From Rouxiella aceris (GTDB taxonomy: Bacteria; Pseudomonadota; Gammaproteobacteria; Enterobacterales; Enterobacteriaceae): a DNA stretch of 64,000 nucleotides. The position numbers and the translations under genes were made by a program. The notes beneath the pieces were generated by a model. That model saw only the letters and a list, made by a program, of their open reading frames with translations. It was not told the DNA's origin and made no database searches. Shown here piece by piece: positions 19,274-28,193 of this stretch (the stretch's first letter is position 1; the number at the start of each line of letters is the position of its first letter). The stretch is from contig NZ_JAADJU010000002.1 in NCBI RefSeq assembly GCF_012933545.1, positions 469,583 to 533,582 on the forward strand, given 5' to 3'.

Positions 19274-20260
19274 TTGCAACAATTAACTGACGCATTTGCG
19301 CGCAAGTTCTATTACTTGCGCCTATCGATTACTGACGTGTGCAATTTCCGTTGCACCTATTGTTTGCCTGATGGCTATAAGCCGCAGGGGCACAACAATA
19401 AAAGCTTCCTTTCGCTCAACGAAATTCGGCGTATCAGCCGCGCTTTTGCTCATCTTGGCACTGAAAAAGTCCGTCTGACCGGTGGTGAACCTTCGCTGCG
19501 TCGCGACTTTAGCGAGATTATTGCCGCCGTTCGTGAAAACCCGCAGATCCGCCAACTGGCTGTTACCACCAACGGTTATCGCCTGGCGCGGGATGTCAGC
19601 ACCTGGCGTGACGCCGGGTTGACCGGGTTGAATGTCAGCGTCGACAGTCTCGATCCCCGCCAGTTTTATGCCATTACCGGCCAGGACAAATTCCGCGAAG
19701 TGATGAACGGCATTGATGCCGCCTTTACTGCTGGTTTCAGCAAAGTCAAAGTCAACACCGTACTGATGCGCGACGTTAATCACTCCAGCCTGCAAAGCTT
19801 TCTCAATTGGATCAAAGATCGCCCAATCCAACTGCGCTTTATTGAACTGATGGAAACCGGCGACGGCGGCTCACTTTTCCGCAAGCATCACGTTTCTGGT
19901 GAGGTGATCCGTGCTCAACTGATCCAGCAGGGGTGGCAGCTGCTGGCACGCAGCCGCAGCGACGGCCCGGCGCAGGTGTTTACTCATCCCGATTATCTCG
20001 GCGAAATTGGCTTAATCATGCCGTATGAGAAAGATTTCTGCGCCAGTTGCAACCGTCTGCGCGTTTCAGCCCTTGGTAATTTGCACCTGTGCCTGTTTGG
20101 CGACCAGGGTATTCCGCTGCGCGATCTGCTGGCAGAAGACTGGCAGCAGCAAGCCTTGATGGATCGTATTCAGGGCGGACTGGGGCGTAAAAAACAGACC
20201 CACTTCCTGCATCAGGGCAATACCGGCATCACGCAGAATTTATCTTTTATTGGCGGCTAA
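19274..20260 (+). CDS. moaA: GTP 3',8-cyclase (radical SAM)
   Basis: First step of molybdopterin synthesis, GTP to 3',8-cyclo-GTP. I choose TTG 19274: GGAAAGG ends 8 bases upstream and the product [12 protein letters not shown] aligns with E. coli [16 protein letters not shown] 19265 is the alternative. Upstream in-frame codons overlap the riboswitch. The N-terminal cluster Cys are in CNFRCTYC (23, 27, 30), the C-terminal cluster in [18 protein letters not shown], and the protein ends in GG as the family does. Confidence 0.96.
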   Translation: MQQLTDAFARKFYYLRLSITDVCNFRCTYCLPDGYKPQGHNNKSFLSLNEIRRISRAFAHLGTEKVRLTGGEPSLRRDFSEIIAAVRENPQIRQLAVTTNGYRLARDVSTWRDAGLTGLNVSVDSLDPRQFYAITGQDKFREVMNGIDAAFTAGFSKVKVNTVLMRDVNHSSLQSFLNWIKDRPIQLRFIELMETGDGGSLFRKHHVSGEVIRAQLIQQGWQLLARSRSDGPAQVFTHPDYLGEIGLIMPYEKDFCASCNRLRVSALGNLHLCLFGDQGIPLRDLLAEDWQQQALMDRIQGGLGRKKQTHFLHQGNTGITQNLSFIGG

Positions 20261-20313
20261 TATCCGCTGTGGGCGGATAGTGAACAGCAAAATAAAGTCT
20301 CAAGGAAAACAGT

Positions 20314-20826
20314 ATGAGCAAAGCCAGCAGTGAATTTCAGGCGCTTTCCGTTGCAATTCTTACCGTCTCCGACCGTCGTGGCGAGGCCGAAGACAGCTCC
20401 GGGGAATATCTGCGTGTAGCGGCCAGCGAGGCGGGCCATCATGTCGTGGCCAGACAGATCGTCAAAGATAATCGCTATCAGATCCGGGCCATCGTCTCCC
20501 AGTGGATCGCCGATGACAGTATTGGCGCAGTGCTGATTAACGGCGGGACCGGCTTTACCGCCGGCGACAATACCCCCGAGGCGTTGCAACCGCTGTTTGA
20601 TCGCGAAATTGAGGGCTTTGGCGAGCTGTTTCGCATGCTCTCCTTTGAAGATATTGGCACCGCCACCATTCAGTCTCGTGCCCTGGCTGGCATGGCCAAT
20701 CAAACGGTGATTTTTGCCGTGCCGGGGTCGACCTCTGCCTGCAAAATGGCCTGGGAGCATATTATTTCTGCCCAGCTTGATGCGCGTAATCGTCCCTGTA
20801 ATTTTATTCCTCACGTAAGAAAGTAA
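20314..20826 (+). CDS. moaB: Molybdenum cofactor biosynthesis protein MoaB
   Basis: 170 aa, MogA/MoaB fold, with [17 protein letters not shown] near residue 19, NGGTGF near 76 and [12 protein letters not shown] near 140. In E. coli it is a MogA-like, apparently dispensable molybdopterin adenylyltransferase homologue. Second gene of the moa operon, with a GGAAAACAG leader before the ATG. Confidence 0.96.
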   Translation: MSKASSEFQALSVAILTVSDRRGEAEDSSGEYLRVAASEAGHHVVARQIVKDNRYQIRAIVSQWIADDSIGAVLINGGTGFTAGDNTPEALQPLFDREIEGFGELFRMLSFEDIGTATIQSRALAGMANQTVIFAVPGSTSACKMAWEHIISAQLDARNRPCNFIPHVRK

Positions 20827-20834
20827 ACGCAACT

Positions 20835-21314
20835 ATGTCTACTCTGACGCATATCAACGCCTCCGGCGATGCCCATATGGTGGATGTTTCCGACAAAGCG
20901 GAAACCGTCCGTGAAGCGCGCGCCGAGGCTTTTGTTACCATGGCCGCCAGCACGCTGGAGATGATCATTAAAGGCGATCACCATAAAGGGGATGTCTTTG
21001 CCACGGCACGTATTGCCGGTATTCAGGCTGCCAAGAAAACCTGGGATCTGATCCCGCTTTGTCACCCTCTGTTATTGACCAAGGTAGAGGTTAAACTCGA
21101 GGCGCAGCCCGAAAACAACCGCGTGCGCATTGAGACTCTTTGTCGCCTGCAGGGTAAAACCGGCGTCGAGATGGAAGCGCTGACCGCAGCCTCCGTGGCG
21201 GCGTTGACCATTTATGACATGTGCAAAGCGGTACAGAAAGATATGGTGCTGGGCCCCATACGTCTGCTGGCAAAAAGTGGCGGCAAGTCAGGTGACTTTA
21301 AGGCGGAACAATGA
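20835..21314 (+). CDS. moaC: Cyclic pyranopterin monophosphate synthase
   Basis: Converts 3',8-cyclo-GTP to cPMP together with MoaA. 159 aa with all family blocks: [37 protein letters not shown] and [25 protein letters not shown], which contains the catalytic Lys and Asp. It overlaps moaD by 4 bp (ATGA). Confidence 0.98.
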   Translation: MSTLTHINASGDAHMVDVSDKAETVREARAEAFVTMAASTLEMIIKGDHHKGDVFATARIAGIQAAKKTWDLIPLCHPLLLTKVEVKLEAQPENNRVRIETLCRLQGKTGVEMEALTAASVAALTIYDMCKAVQKDMVLGPIRLLAKSGGKSGDFKAEQ

Positions 21315-21556
21315 TCGATATACTGTTTTTTGCCCAGGTTCGTGAACTGGTGGGTACTGGCAGCCTGCAATTGCCAGCCGACTTCTCTGACGTTGAAACC
21401 CTGCGTCAGGATCTCTGCCAGCGCGGTGACCGTTGGGCATTGGCCCTTGAGTCGGGCAAGCTGCTGGTGGCGGTTAATCAGACCCTGGTCGAGTCCGGCC
21501 ATGTGCTGAAGGCTGGTGATGAAGTGGCATTTTTCCCACCGGTAACCGGAGGCTGA
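21311..21556 (+). CDS. moaD: Molybdopterin synthase small (sulfur-carrier) subunit
   Basis: 81 aa, ubiquitin-like fold ending in the required Gly-Gly (PPVTGG) that is adenylated by MoeB and thiocarboxylated. It starts inside the end of moaC (ATGA overlap) and its stop abuts the moaE start, so translation of the three is coupled. Confidence 0.98.
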   Translation: MIDILFFAQVRELVGTGSLQLPADFSDVETLRQDLCQRGDRWALALESGKLLVAVNQTLVESGHVLKAGDEVAFFPPVTGG

Positions 21557-22033
21557 ATGATGGAAGCAACCCGCATTACCGTCGCTGCCGCGCCTTTTAG
21601 CGTGGGGGATGAATATCAATGGTTGGCGCAGTCCGACGCCGACGGCGCCGTGGTCACCTTTACCGGCAAAGTACGCAACCATAACCTGGGTGATAGCGTC
21701 AGCGCCTTGACGTTGGAGCACTATCCCGGCATGACCGAAAAGGCCCTGGACGAGATTGTGCAGTTGGCCCGTCAACGCTGGCCGTTACAGCGCGTTAGCG
21801 TTTATCACCGGGTGGGTGCGCTGTTCCCCGGCGATGAAATAGTCTTTGTCGGCGTAACCAGCGCCCATCGCAGCATGGCTTTTGAGGCTAACCAGTTTAT
21901 TATGGACTACCTCAAAACCCGCGCGCCTTTCTGGAAACGCGAGGCCACGGAGCAGGGGGATCGTTGGGTGGATGCCCGGGAAAGTGATAAGCAAGCCGCG
22001 CAACGCTGGTCCCCTGCGCCCTTGACGCCGTAG
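21557..22033 (+). CDS. moaE: Molybdopterin synthase large subunit, with repeat-encoded C-terminal tail
   Basis: 158 aa; transfers sulfur from MoaD thiocarboxylate to cPMP. Core blocks GAVVTFTGKVRNHNLGD, LEHYPGMTEKAL, VGVTSAHRS and the catalytic lysines in YLKTRAPFWKRE are intact. E. coli MoaE ends with QQAAKRW. Here the same QAAQRW is followed by SPAPLTP and the stop, which lie inside copy 1 of a 79-bp repeat found again 123 bp downstream, so the repeat supplies the tail and stop codon. Either of two adjacent ATGs could be used. Confidence 0.97.
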   Translation: MMEATRITVAAAPFSVGDEYQWLAQSDADGAVVTFTGKVRNHNLGDSVSALTLEHYPGMTEKALDEIVQLARQRWPLQRVSVYHRVGALFPGDEIVFVGVTSAHRSMAFEANQFIMDYLKTRAPFWKREATEQGDRWVDARESDKQAAQRWSPAPLTP

Positions 22034-22089
22034 CGGTGTTGGCAGCGCTTACTCACCCGCATCACTTACTGGTGTAAGCTCAGCGGGAT
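22011..22089. repeat. 79-bp palindromic intergenic repeat, copy 1 (includes moaE stop codon)
   Basis: Identical to 22134-22212 except for one base. It contains a nested hairpin: CCCGC, ATCA, CTTAC, TGGT, GTAAG, CTCA, GCGGG, that is two perfect stems separated by a symmetric internal loop. The left part codes for the last seven residues and stop of moaE. It looks like a REP-type element. Confidence 0.88.
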
Positions 22090-22133
22090 TCGTTCGCTTG
22101 CCGCCTTGCTACAACGCCAATGGCTTTGGGGAC

Positions 22134-22212
22134 CCCCTGCGTCCTTGACGCCGTAGCGGTGTTGGCAGCGCTTACTCACCCGCATCACTTACTGGTGTAA
22201 GCTCAGCGGGAT
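22134..22212. repeat. 79-bp palindromic intergenic repeat, copy 2
   Basis: Second copy, same orientation, offset 123 bp from copy 1 with one mismatch and the same nested hairpin. The 44 bp between the copies are GC-rich and unique in the window. The rest of the 22034-22400 gap holds only the ybhL leader. Confidence 0.88.
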
Positions 22213-22400
22213 CTATGAGTTAGCGGACAACATTACAACGCCAATAAACTGCACCGAATGTAAAGATATCTGGCTAGATAAACCAATTGTTTACCAGTTA
22301 TGTGGCACACGCGCATTCGCTGTTTTTTGTGGTAGGCTTAGGCTACCGGTAGGCTGTAATTGCAGCCTTGTTTTTGTCCTCCATGCAAGAGGTAAGCATC

Positions 22401-23111
22401 ATGGATCGATATCCACGCTCTAATGGTTCGATAGTAGAACGCGCAAACAGCGGTATCCAGGCCTATATGGCTCAGGTTTATGGCTGGATGACCTGTGGTT
22501 TGCTGCTGACGGCTTTCGTGGCCTGGTACGCTTCACGTTCCCCGGCGATCCTGGGATTTATCTTCTCAAGCCAGATCACCTTTTTCGGCTTGATTATTCT
22601 GCAGCTAGGTTTGGTTTTTGTTATTTCAGGCATGGTTAATCGCCTGACTGGCAGTGTGGCAACCGGGCTATTTATGCTCTATTCGGCGCTGACCGGGTTA
22701 ACGCTCTCCAGTATTTTTGTAGTCTATACCGGATCTTCTATTGCCAGCACCTTTGTGGTTGCCGGTGGTATGTTTGGTGCCATGAGCCTCTATGGTTACA
22801 CCACCAGGCGCGATCTTAGCCGTTTGGGCAGTCTGCTGTTTATGGCGCTGATCGGTATTGTGCTGGCCTCAGTGGTTAATATCTGGCTGAAAAGTTCTGC
22901 GCTGATGTGGGCGGTGACTTATATCGGCGTAGTGGTATTTGTCGGACTCACGGCCTATGACACCCAGAAACTGAAAAACATGGGTGAGCAGTTATCCGTT
23001 GATGACAAAGACAGCTTCCGTAAGTATTCCATTGTCGGCGCTTTGACCTTGTATCTGGACTTTATCAACCTGTTCCTGATGCTGTTGCGTATTTTCGGCA
23101 ACAGAAGATAA
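22401..23111 (+). CDS. ybhL: YbhL, Bax inhibitor-1 family inner-membrane protein
   Basis: 236 aa (E. coli 234) from ATG 22401, with AAGAGG upstream; the longer frame from 22368 lacks a ribosome site. Seven hydrophobic segments span residues 20-230, with the BI-1 signature region YGYTTRRDLSRLGS and the C-terminal FVGLTAYDTQKLKNM. The family is linked to Ca2+/H+ leak and stress tolerance; the bacterial role is unclear. It follows moa as in E. coli and ends at a strong terminator. Confidence 0.93.
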   Translation: MDRYPRSNGSIVERANSGIQAYMAQVYGWMTCGLLLTAFVAWYASRSPAILGFIFSSQITFFGLIILQLGLVFVISGMVNRLTGSVATGLFMLYSALTGLTLSSIFVVYTGSSIASTFVVAGGMFGAMSLYGYTTRRDLSRLGSLLFMALIGIVLASVVNIWLKSSALMWAVTYIGVVVFVGLTAYDTQKLKNMGEQLSVDDKDSFRKYSIVGALTLYLDFINLFLMLLRIFGNRR

Positions 23112-23128
23112 CTGTCGCTGCTGATTAT

Positions 23129-23163
23129 AAAAAACCGTTAGCCTTGGCTAGCGGTTTTTTTTC
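23129..23163 (+). terminator. Rho-independent terminator of ybhL
   Basis: AAAACCGTTAGCC / GGCTAGCGGTTTT stem with a two-base loop region and an eight-T run. It marks the left border of the AT-rich Hcp islet. Confidence 0.9.
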
Positions 23164-23327
23164 ATCTTATGCTGCGTTGACAAGCGTGATTTTATTTAAT
23201 CGGATATATTAGTTATTCCACTATATAATTAATTTTCAGATATTTTGCAGTTATTTTCCCCTTCCTTTAGTAACGAGCTCTATTTTATCATCAGCAGATA
23301 ACAGGGAGATACATTACAAGGGAAGAG

Positions 23328-23792
23328 ATGGATACGGTTGAGGAACTTAATGGCACCTACTTCTATGCCGGTAAGTCTAATCTTACCGCAGGCGAGCTTT
23401 TTTTTATGATTTTCTGTGAAAATACAGTTGATCAGTTTGGCCTGGGGATAGCTGATTTTGCGGCTGTAAGTGCTATCTATTACGGTAGGAAAAGTCTTTC
23501 TACCCGAGGCAAGCCGAGAGGTGCTACAAAAGGCACTTCCCGTGCTTCTGTAGGTGCAAGGCGTGTATTTAAGCAAGCAACATTCCCGTTTGGAATAAAG
23601 TTACCTACTTGGGTCGGAGGATATACACCATGGACTGTAGAAAAGAGGATGGTTGCAAAAATAAGCACCTTCGTAGGACGTACAATCCCACTTATTGGTC
23701 AAGTCGTTCTTGTTACCGATGTAACTCAGATAACTTATTGTACCATTCGTGACTACAACAGGATTGCACGAGGTAACGATAAAATATGGTAG
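23328..23792 (+). CDS. STM2901-like family protein in orphan hcp locus
   Basis: 154 aa. The N terminus (MDTVEELNGTYFYAGKSNL, TAGELFFMIFCE) looks like the STM2901 family of enterobacteria, often found next to DUF1493 and hcp genes. A Gly/Ser/Thr-rich middle (GATKGTSRASVGARR) is followed by a hydrophobic C-terminal segment (FVGRTIPLIGQVVLVTDV), possibly membrane-inserting. Function is unknown; toxin or effector-accessory roles are possible. It overlaps the DUF1493 gene by 7 bp. The region is clearly AT-rich compared with its neighbours, suggesting transfer. Confidence 0.6.
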   Translation: MDTVEELNGTYFYAGKSNLTAGELFFMIFCENTVDQFGLGIADFAAVSAIYYGRKSLSTRGKPRGATKGTSRASVGARRVFKQATFPFGIKLPTWVGGYTPWTVEKRMVAKISTFVGRTIPLIGQVVLVTDVTQITYCTIRDYNRIARGNDKIW

Positions 23793-24121
23793 ATGATGAT
23801 ATTGAACAACGAATCTATGCACTTGTACGATCTTATACTGGGGCATATTTATTTAATAATAAGAAGAAACAGAAAGTCTTAACTGCTGAGACCGATCTTG
23901 ACACCCATTTAGAACTTGATGTAGGGGAGGCTGAAGATTTAATGGATAACTTTTTTTCTGAGTTTAATGTCCAAAAAGCTAACTTTATTATTGAAACTTA
24001 TTATCCTGATTTACCTTTTACATGGAACCCATTTAAGAAAATAGATCCTATTCCTGTACCCGATTTTACTATAGGTATGTTAATAGAATCAGCTAAAGCG
24101 GGTAGATGGTTATACGATTAA
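23786..24121 (+). CDS. DUF1493 family protein
   Basis: 111 aa, acidic. The pattern (TDLDTHLELDVGEAEDLMDNF, then FSEFNV and YYPDL, ending GMLIESAKAGRWLYD) is typical of DUF1493, a small helical family resembling acyl-carrier folds and frequently coupled to STM2901-type genes. Coupled by overlap to the upstream gene and 22 bp before hcp, so the three form one unit. A partner or immunity-like role for the upstream protein is inference from the overlap. Confidence 0.72.
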   Translation: MVDDDIEQRIYALVRSYTGAYLFNNKKKQKVLTAETDLDTHLELDVGEAEDLMDNFFSEFNVQKANFIIETYYPDLPFTWNPFKKIDPIPVPDFTIGMLIESAKAGRWLYD

Positions 24122-24143
24122 TTACATGCAAGGAGCATTAACA

Positions 24144-24629
24144 ATGGCGGTACCGGTTCATTTATGGCTTAAAGACGATGGCGGCGCAGCTATCAAGGGC
24201 GCTTCCGATGTTCAGGATCGTGAAGGCAGTATAGAACTGAGAGGGATACACCATAATCTTAGTATTCCTACGGACCCTCATACCGGGAGACTTACTGGTA
24301 CACGACAACATGCGCCATTTCAGTTTGAAAAGGAAATTGATCCCTCATCCCCTTATCTCTACAAAGCGGCTGCTACCGGGCAAACTTTGCAATCAGCGGA
24401 GATTAAATGGTATTGCATCGATAATGCTGGGCAAGAAGTTGAATATTTCAATATTTTACTTGAAATGGTAAAAGTAATCTCAGTAACGCCAATGATGCAT
24501 GATACACGTAATTGCCCGGGTACTGGTCATATGGAAAGTGTAGCGCTACATTATGAAAAAATTACCTGGAAGTATGTAGATGGTAATATTCAGTATACTG
24601 ATGCGTGGAATGAAAGAACCACAGCGTAA
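24144..24629 (+). CDS. hcp: Orphan Hcp, type VI secretion tube protein
   Basis: 161 aa from ATG 24144, with AAGGAG 8 bases upstream (the in-frame ATG at 24126 sits over that site). Hcp1-family pattern: MAVPVHLWLKDDGG, IKGASDV, IELRGIHH, then HAPFQFEKEIDPSSPYLYKA and the late MESVALHYEKITWKY. Hcp hexamers form the T6SS inner tube and carry small effectors. No other T6SS structural gene is nearby, so this is a satellite hcp that would use an apparatus encoded elsewhere. Confidence 0.93.
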   Translation: MAVPVHLWLKDDGGAAIKGASDVQDREGSIELRGIHHNLSIPTDPHTGRLTGTRQHAPFQFEKEIDPSSPYLYKAAATGQTLQSAEIKWYCIDNAGQEVEYFNILLEMVKVISVTPMMHDTRNCPGTGHMESVALHYEKITWKYVDGNIQYTDAWNERTTA

Positions 24630-24665
24630 TTATAATTTTGGCCTTTTGTATTAGAGGTGGATATA

Positions 24666-24776
24666 TTGTTCCCATTAAAGAAGTTAGTGATCCCAATAAG
24701 GCAACCGACTGTCAGCACCTTCAAACCTGCTAAGCATTTATGGCGGGCACGCTTATTGCGCTGCCCGATTCAATAA
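24666..24776 (+). pseudogene. Possible truncated ORF downstream of hcp
   Basis: AGAGG lies 7 bases before TTG 24666, opening a 36-codon frame (start LFPLKKLVIPIRQP) that closes just before mdtG. In orphan hcp loci an effector gene usually follows hcp, so this may be the stub of a deleted gene. No family is recognisable and it could be chance. Confidence 0.25.
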
Positions 24777-24795
24777 TATTCTGGCGTGAAAATAA

Positions 24796-25995
24796 TTATA
24801 TCCGTCGATTAGCGGGCAGTTTTCGAAAACTCCACCATACTTGGGCGGCATTAAACAGCACCAAAATGGCGGTAACCAGAAATACCCAGCGGAAACCCAT
24901 CATGGCGGAAACACTGGAACCGATCAGCGGACCGACGACATTTCCCAGATACATAAAGGATTGGTTATAACCGAAGATCCTGCCGGTGACCTGATCGCTG
25001 CTGTATTTTACCAGCAATGCCTGCACCGCTGGCATTAAGGCGCCGTCGCCAAAGCCGAGCATAAAACGCAGTATCCCCAGTTGTACCGGCGTATTGATGG
25101 TTGCCATCAGGCAAAACAGTACAAAGCAGAATATCAGCGCGGCAATCAGCACGCGGTGAGCGCCAATACGGTCGCCGAGTTTACCCAATCGGGGGGCGGA
25201 AAGCAGAGCAGAAACACCGGGAACTGCAGCAATAACCCCGCTGATAAAGGCGATATTTTCGCTATTATCCGACAGATTGCGGATAAATAGCGTCAGGATG
25301 GGGCTGATAGAGCCGTTGGCTAGCTGGATCATCATGGTGGTAACAAACAAACTGAGGATCAGCATCGGATAGGGCAGCGAGGTGAAAACTGCTTTGCCAC
25401 TGAGGCGGTTGGCTTTGCTGACTGGTACTACCCGCTCTTTTATCAGAAACAGGGTGATCAGAAAGCTGGTAAACAGCAGTCCGCCGGTGACAAAAAATAC
25501 CGTACGCAGGCCCAAATGGTCGGCCATAAAACCGCCGATCAACGGGCCGATAATCACTCCGGCCACCTGTCCGGTTGAGAGCGTACCCAGCGCCCAGCCA
25601 CTTTTATCCCGCGGAACCTGTGAGGCCACCAGTGCCATGGCGTTGGGAATATAGCCGGAGGTCAGCCCCATCAGGGTGCGGAAAATAAATAGCTGCCAGA
25701 CGTTTTGCGCAAAGCCCTGCAATACCATAACGATGGCCATCCCCAGAGCAGCGCGCAGCAGCATCAGCTTGCGGCCCTTACGATCCGCCAGACTGCCCCA
25801 TAAGGGCGCCACTACCGAAGAGACCAGAAAGGTGCCACTAAATACCAGACCTGACCAGATACTCAGTGCCTGATGATCGTGGACGCCAAGTTGTTCAATA
25901 TACAGCGGAAGAAAGGGCAGAATTTCGCTCATCGCCAGGCCGGTAAAAAAACAGCCTAACCAGACAGAAATTAAATTAAGTTTCCAGGTTTCCAT
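24796..25995 (-). CDS. mdtG: MdtG-type MFS drug efflux protein
   Basis: 399 aa, twelve predicted membrane segments, drug:H+ antiporter-1 family. Motif A is [19 protein letters not shown], followed by the [32 protein letters not shown] region. The C-terminal half repeats motif A as [13 protein letters not shown]. It closely follows E. coli MdtG (YceE), which gives fosfomycin and deoxycholate tolerance when overexpressed. It is convergent with the Hcp islet and transcribed away from rhlE. Confidence 0.85.
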   Translation of the reverse strand: METWKLNLISVWLGCFFTGLAMSEILPFLPLYIEQLGVHDHQALSIWSGLVFSGTFLVSSVVAPLWGSLADRKGRKLMLLRAALGMAIVMVLQGFAQNVWQLFIFRTLMGLTSGYIPNAMALVASQVPRDKSGWALGTLSTGQVAGVIIGPLIGGFMADHLGLRTVFFVTGGLLFTSFLITLFLIKERVVPVSKANRLSGKAVFTSLPYPMLILSLFVTTMMIQLANGSISPILTLFIRNLSDNSENIAFISGVIAAVPGVSALLSAPRLGKLGDRIGAHRVLIAALIFCFVLFCLMATINTPVQLGILRFMLGFGDGALMPAVQALLVKYSSDQVTGRIFGYNQSFMYLGNVVGPLIGSSVSAMMGFRWVFLVTAILVLFNAAQVWWSFRKLPANRRI

Positions 25996-26357
25996 GGGGG
26001 GAGGGCATGACCTTATTGATGAAATAGTTTACCCGCTGAATCATAGCAAGCTAAGGCTTTAAAAGGATCACAAAAAGTTGCAACACTGTGTGTAGGGATA
26101 TATTTAACCTTATCATAACAATAGCCCGGGTATTTGCCGCATAAAATATTGTCGCCAATGAATTTTGCCTGACTCATTTACAGCTTGAATCATATAAATG
26201 CGCGCTGCGCTGTGATATCTGTTAGAATCTCTGCAACTGGCGCACTGCAGTTTGTGCCGAATCCTCGTGGTAATGCCTCATTTGCCTCGTCTGATCATCC
26301 ATTCTTGAAACTGCACCGAACCTGTTCGGGTTAGAGTGGATTGGAGTTTTTCTTTAT
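25996..26357. other. Divergent promoter region between mdtG and rhlE
   Basis: About 360 bp, AT-rich in the middle. A small CCGAAC/GTTCGG hairpin lies at 26316-26329 in the rhlE leader. No gene and no confident operator seen; a MarA/SoxS-type site for mdtG would be expected but I cannot assign one. Confidence 0.45.
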
Positions 26358-27740
26358 ATGTCATTTGATACTCTCGGCTTAAGTGCCGACATTCTGCGTG
26401 CTGTTGAAGAGCAGGGCTATCGCGATCCTACGCCTATTCAACAACAGGCAATCCCTGTTGTATTGCAAGGCCGCGATTTGATGGCCAGTGCACAAACCGG
26501 TACCGGTAAAACCGCTGGCTTTACCTTGCCCGTTTTGCAATTGCTTTCTCAGACTGCCGTACCAATCAAAGGTCGGCGTCCGGTACGTGCACTGATCCTG
26601 ACGCCAACCCGTGAACTGGCGGCGCAGATCGGTGAAAACGTGACAGCGTACAGCAAACATTTGCCTTTGCGTTCTTTGGTGGTGTTTGGTGGCGTGAGCA
26701 TCAATCCACAAATGATGAAACTGCGCGGCGGCATTGATATTCTGGTGGCAACACCGGGCCGTTTGCTTGATCTGGAACATCAGCGTGCTGTCGACTTGTC
26801 AAAAGTCGAGATCCTGGTGCTGGATGAAGCGGACCGTATGCTGGATATGGGCTTTATTCATGATATCCGTCGCGTACTGGCCAAACTGCCAGCCAAGCGT
26901 CAAAACCTGCTGTTCTCCGCCACCTTCTCCGACGAGATCAAAGGCCTGGCGAGCAAACTGCTGACCAACCCGGCGTCTGTTGAAGTCGCGCGTCGCAATA
27001 CGGCATCATCGCAAATTGAGCAAAGCGTTCACTTTGTTGATAAGCGTCGTAAAAGAGAACTGCTGTCGCAGATGATTGGCGAAGGTAACTGGAAACAGGT
27101 GCTGGTCTTTACCCGTACCAAGCACGGTGCCAATCATTTGGCTGAATTGCTGAATAAAGATGGCATTGGCGCTGCGGCGATCCACGGTAACAAGAGCCAG
27201 GGTGCACGTACCCGCGCTTTGGCCGACTTTAAAGACGGTGGCATTCGTGTGCTGGTAGCCACGGATATCGCTGCTCGCGGTCTGGATATCGACCAACTGC
27301 CACACGTGGTCAACTATGAGTTGCCTAACGTGCCAGAAGATTATGTTCACCGTATCGGCCGTACCGGTCGTGCCGAATCTACCGGTGAAGCGATGTCACT
27401 GGTTTGTATCGACGAGCATAAACTGCTGCGTGATATTGAACGTTTGCTGAAGATTGAGATTCCACGCATTGCCTTGCCTGGTTATGAGCCGGATCCGTCA
27501 ATCAAAGCCGAGCCGATCGTTAACGGTCGTCAGGGCAGCCGTGGCGCACCGCGTCAAAGCAGCGGTGGTCAACGTTCCGGCGCACCACGCCCGGGCGGAA
27601 ACGGTCCTCGCTCTGGCAGCGGCGGTAATGGTGCCGGCGAAAGCCGTCCAGCCCGTCCGCCACGTCAAGGCGCAGCACATGCCGGCCAACGTCGTACCGG
27701 CGCGCCAGCAGGACGCAGTCGTAAACCTTCTGGCGAGTAA
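26358..27740 (+). CDS. rhlE: ATP-dependent RNA helicase RhlE
   Basis: 460 aa DEAD-box helicase involved in ribosome assembly and RNA turnover. The Q-motif region is followed by Walker A AQTGTGKT (45-52), [12 protein letters not shown] near 155, SAT, and the C-terminal HRIGRTGR near 345. The core matches E. coli RhlE nearly throughout. From about residue 385 comes a basic, low-complexity Arg/Gly/Ala/Pro tail, likely an RNA-binding disordered extension. Monocistronic, ending at a strong terminator. Confidence 0.96.
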   Translation: MSFDTLGLSADILRAVEEQGYRDPTPIQQQAIPVVLQGRDLMASAQTGTGKTAGFTLPVLQLLSQTAVPIKGRRPVRALILTPTRELAAQIGENVTAYSKHLPLRSLVVFGGVSINPQMMKLRGGIDILVATPGRLLDLEHQRAVDLSKVEILVLDEADRMLDMGFIHDIRRVLAKLPAKRQNLLFSATFSDEIKGLASKLLTNPASVEVARRNTASSQIEQSVHFVDKRRKRELLSQMIGEGNWKQVLVFTRTKHGANHLAELLNKDGIGAAAIHGNKSQGARTRALADFKDGGIRVLVATDIAARGLDIDQLPHVVNYELPNVPEDYVHRIGRTGRAESTGEAMSLVCIDEHKLLRDIERLLKIEIPRIALPGYEPDPSIKAEPIVNGRQGSRGAPRQSSGGQRSGAPRPGGNGPRSGSGGNGAGESRPARPPRQGAAHAGQRRTGAPAGRSRKPSGE

Positions 27741-27754
27741 TCGCTGAATAAAAT

Positions 27755-27790
27755 AAAAAACCGCCGGTTTTATCAAGGCGGTTTTTTTTT
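27755..27790 (+). terminator. Rho-independent terminator of rhlE
   Basis: AAAAACCGCC / GGCGGTTTTT stem with an 11-base loop and a nine-T run. Confidence 0.9.
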
Positions 27791-28080
27791 ACCCTCCGAT
27801 CGCGCTGTCGACAGGGTAAAACTTCTATTATCTTATTAAACCTTTCCCTTTGTAATTCGCCGTTAATCTCCTTGATTTATCATCATGTTAACTGACACTA
27901 ATGTTTTACATTTTTTCTCTATCGTATTTATATATTTATTAAATCTATTATTAAAAATAGATCATACAGAATTTGAATGTTTATTTTTCTTGCTTTACTT
28001 TTCTGCTTTGTTAAATTAAATACTCTCCTTTTATAAGTAACGTCTATTTTTATTATATTATTACAAAAGAGAAACGTACT
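27791..28080. other. AT-rich leader region ahead of the peptide/ABC transporter unit
   Basis: About 290 bp with very high AT content and many TATA-like hexamers, unlike the flanking rhlE and dusC genes. No gene seen. It probably carries the promoter of the downstream unit and marks the start of a horizontally acquired segment. Confidence 0.45.
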
Positions 28081-28094
28081 GGAGGGGTTTAAAA

Positions 28095-28193
28095 ATGTCT
28101 GCTAACCAGCGCCGGATTTTCTTATCGAGCCTTACTGACCGTCTGTGCATTATTTCAAAGAATCAATCAGTGAGTAGCGGCAGCAATGAATAA
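28095..28193 (+). CDS. Small ORF (32 aa), candidate precursor or leader peptide coupled to an ABC transporter
   Basis: ATG 28095 has a near-ideal ribosome site: GGAGGGG at 28081-28087 with a 7-base spacer, the strongest in this region. The product begins MSANQRRIFLSSLTDRLCII and ends SVSSGSNE. It has a basic N-terminal half, one Cys (residue 18) and a Ser/Gly-rich end. Its stop overlaps the ABC gene start by 8 nt (ATGAATAA), so the two are translationally coupled. The layout suits a secreted peptide precursor or a translational leader. No known microcin sequence or modification gene is recognised, so the function is open. Confidence 0.5.
   Translation: MSANQRRIFLSSLTDRLCIISKNQSVSSGSNE

Noticed and set aside
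24740..24970. 76-aa open frame antisense to the end of mdtG
   Set aside because: Shadow frame of a transporter gene with no supporting signal.
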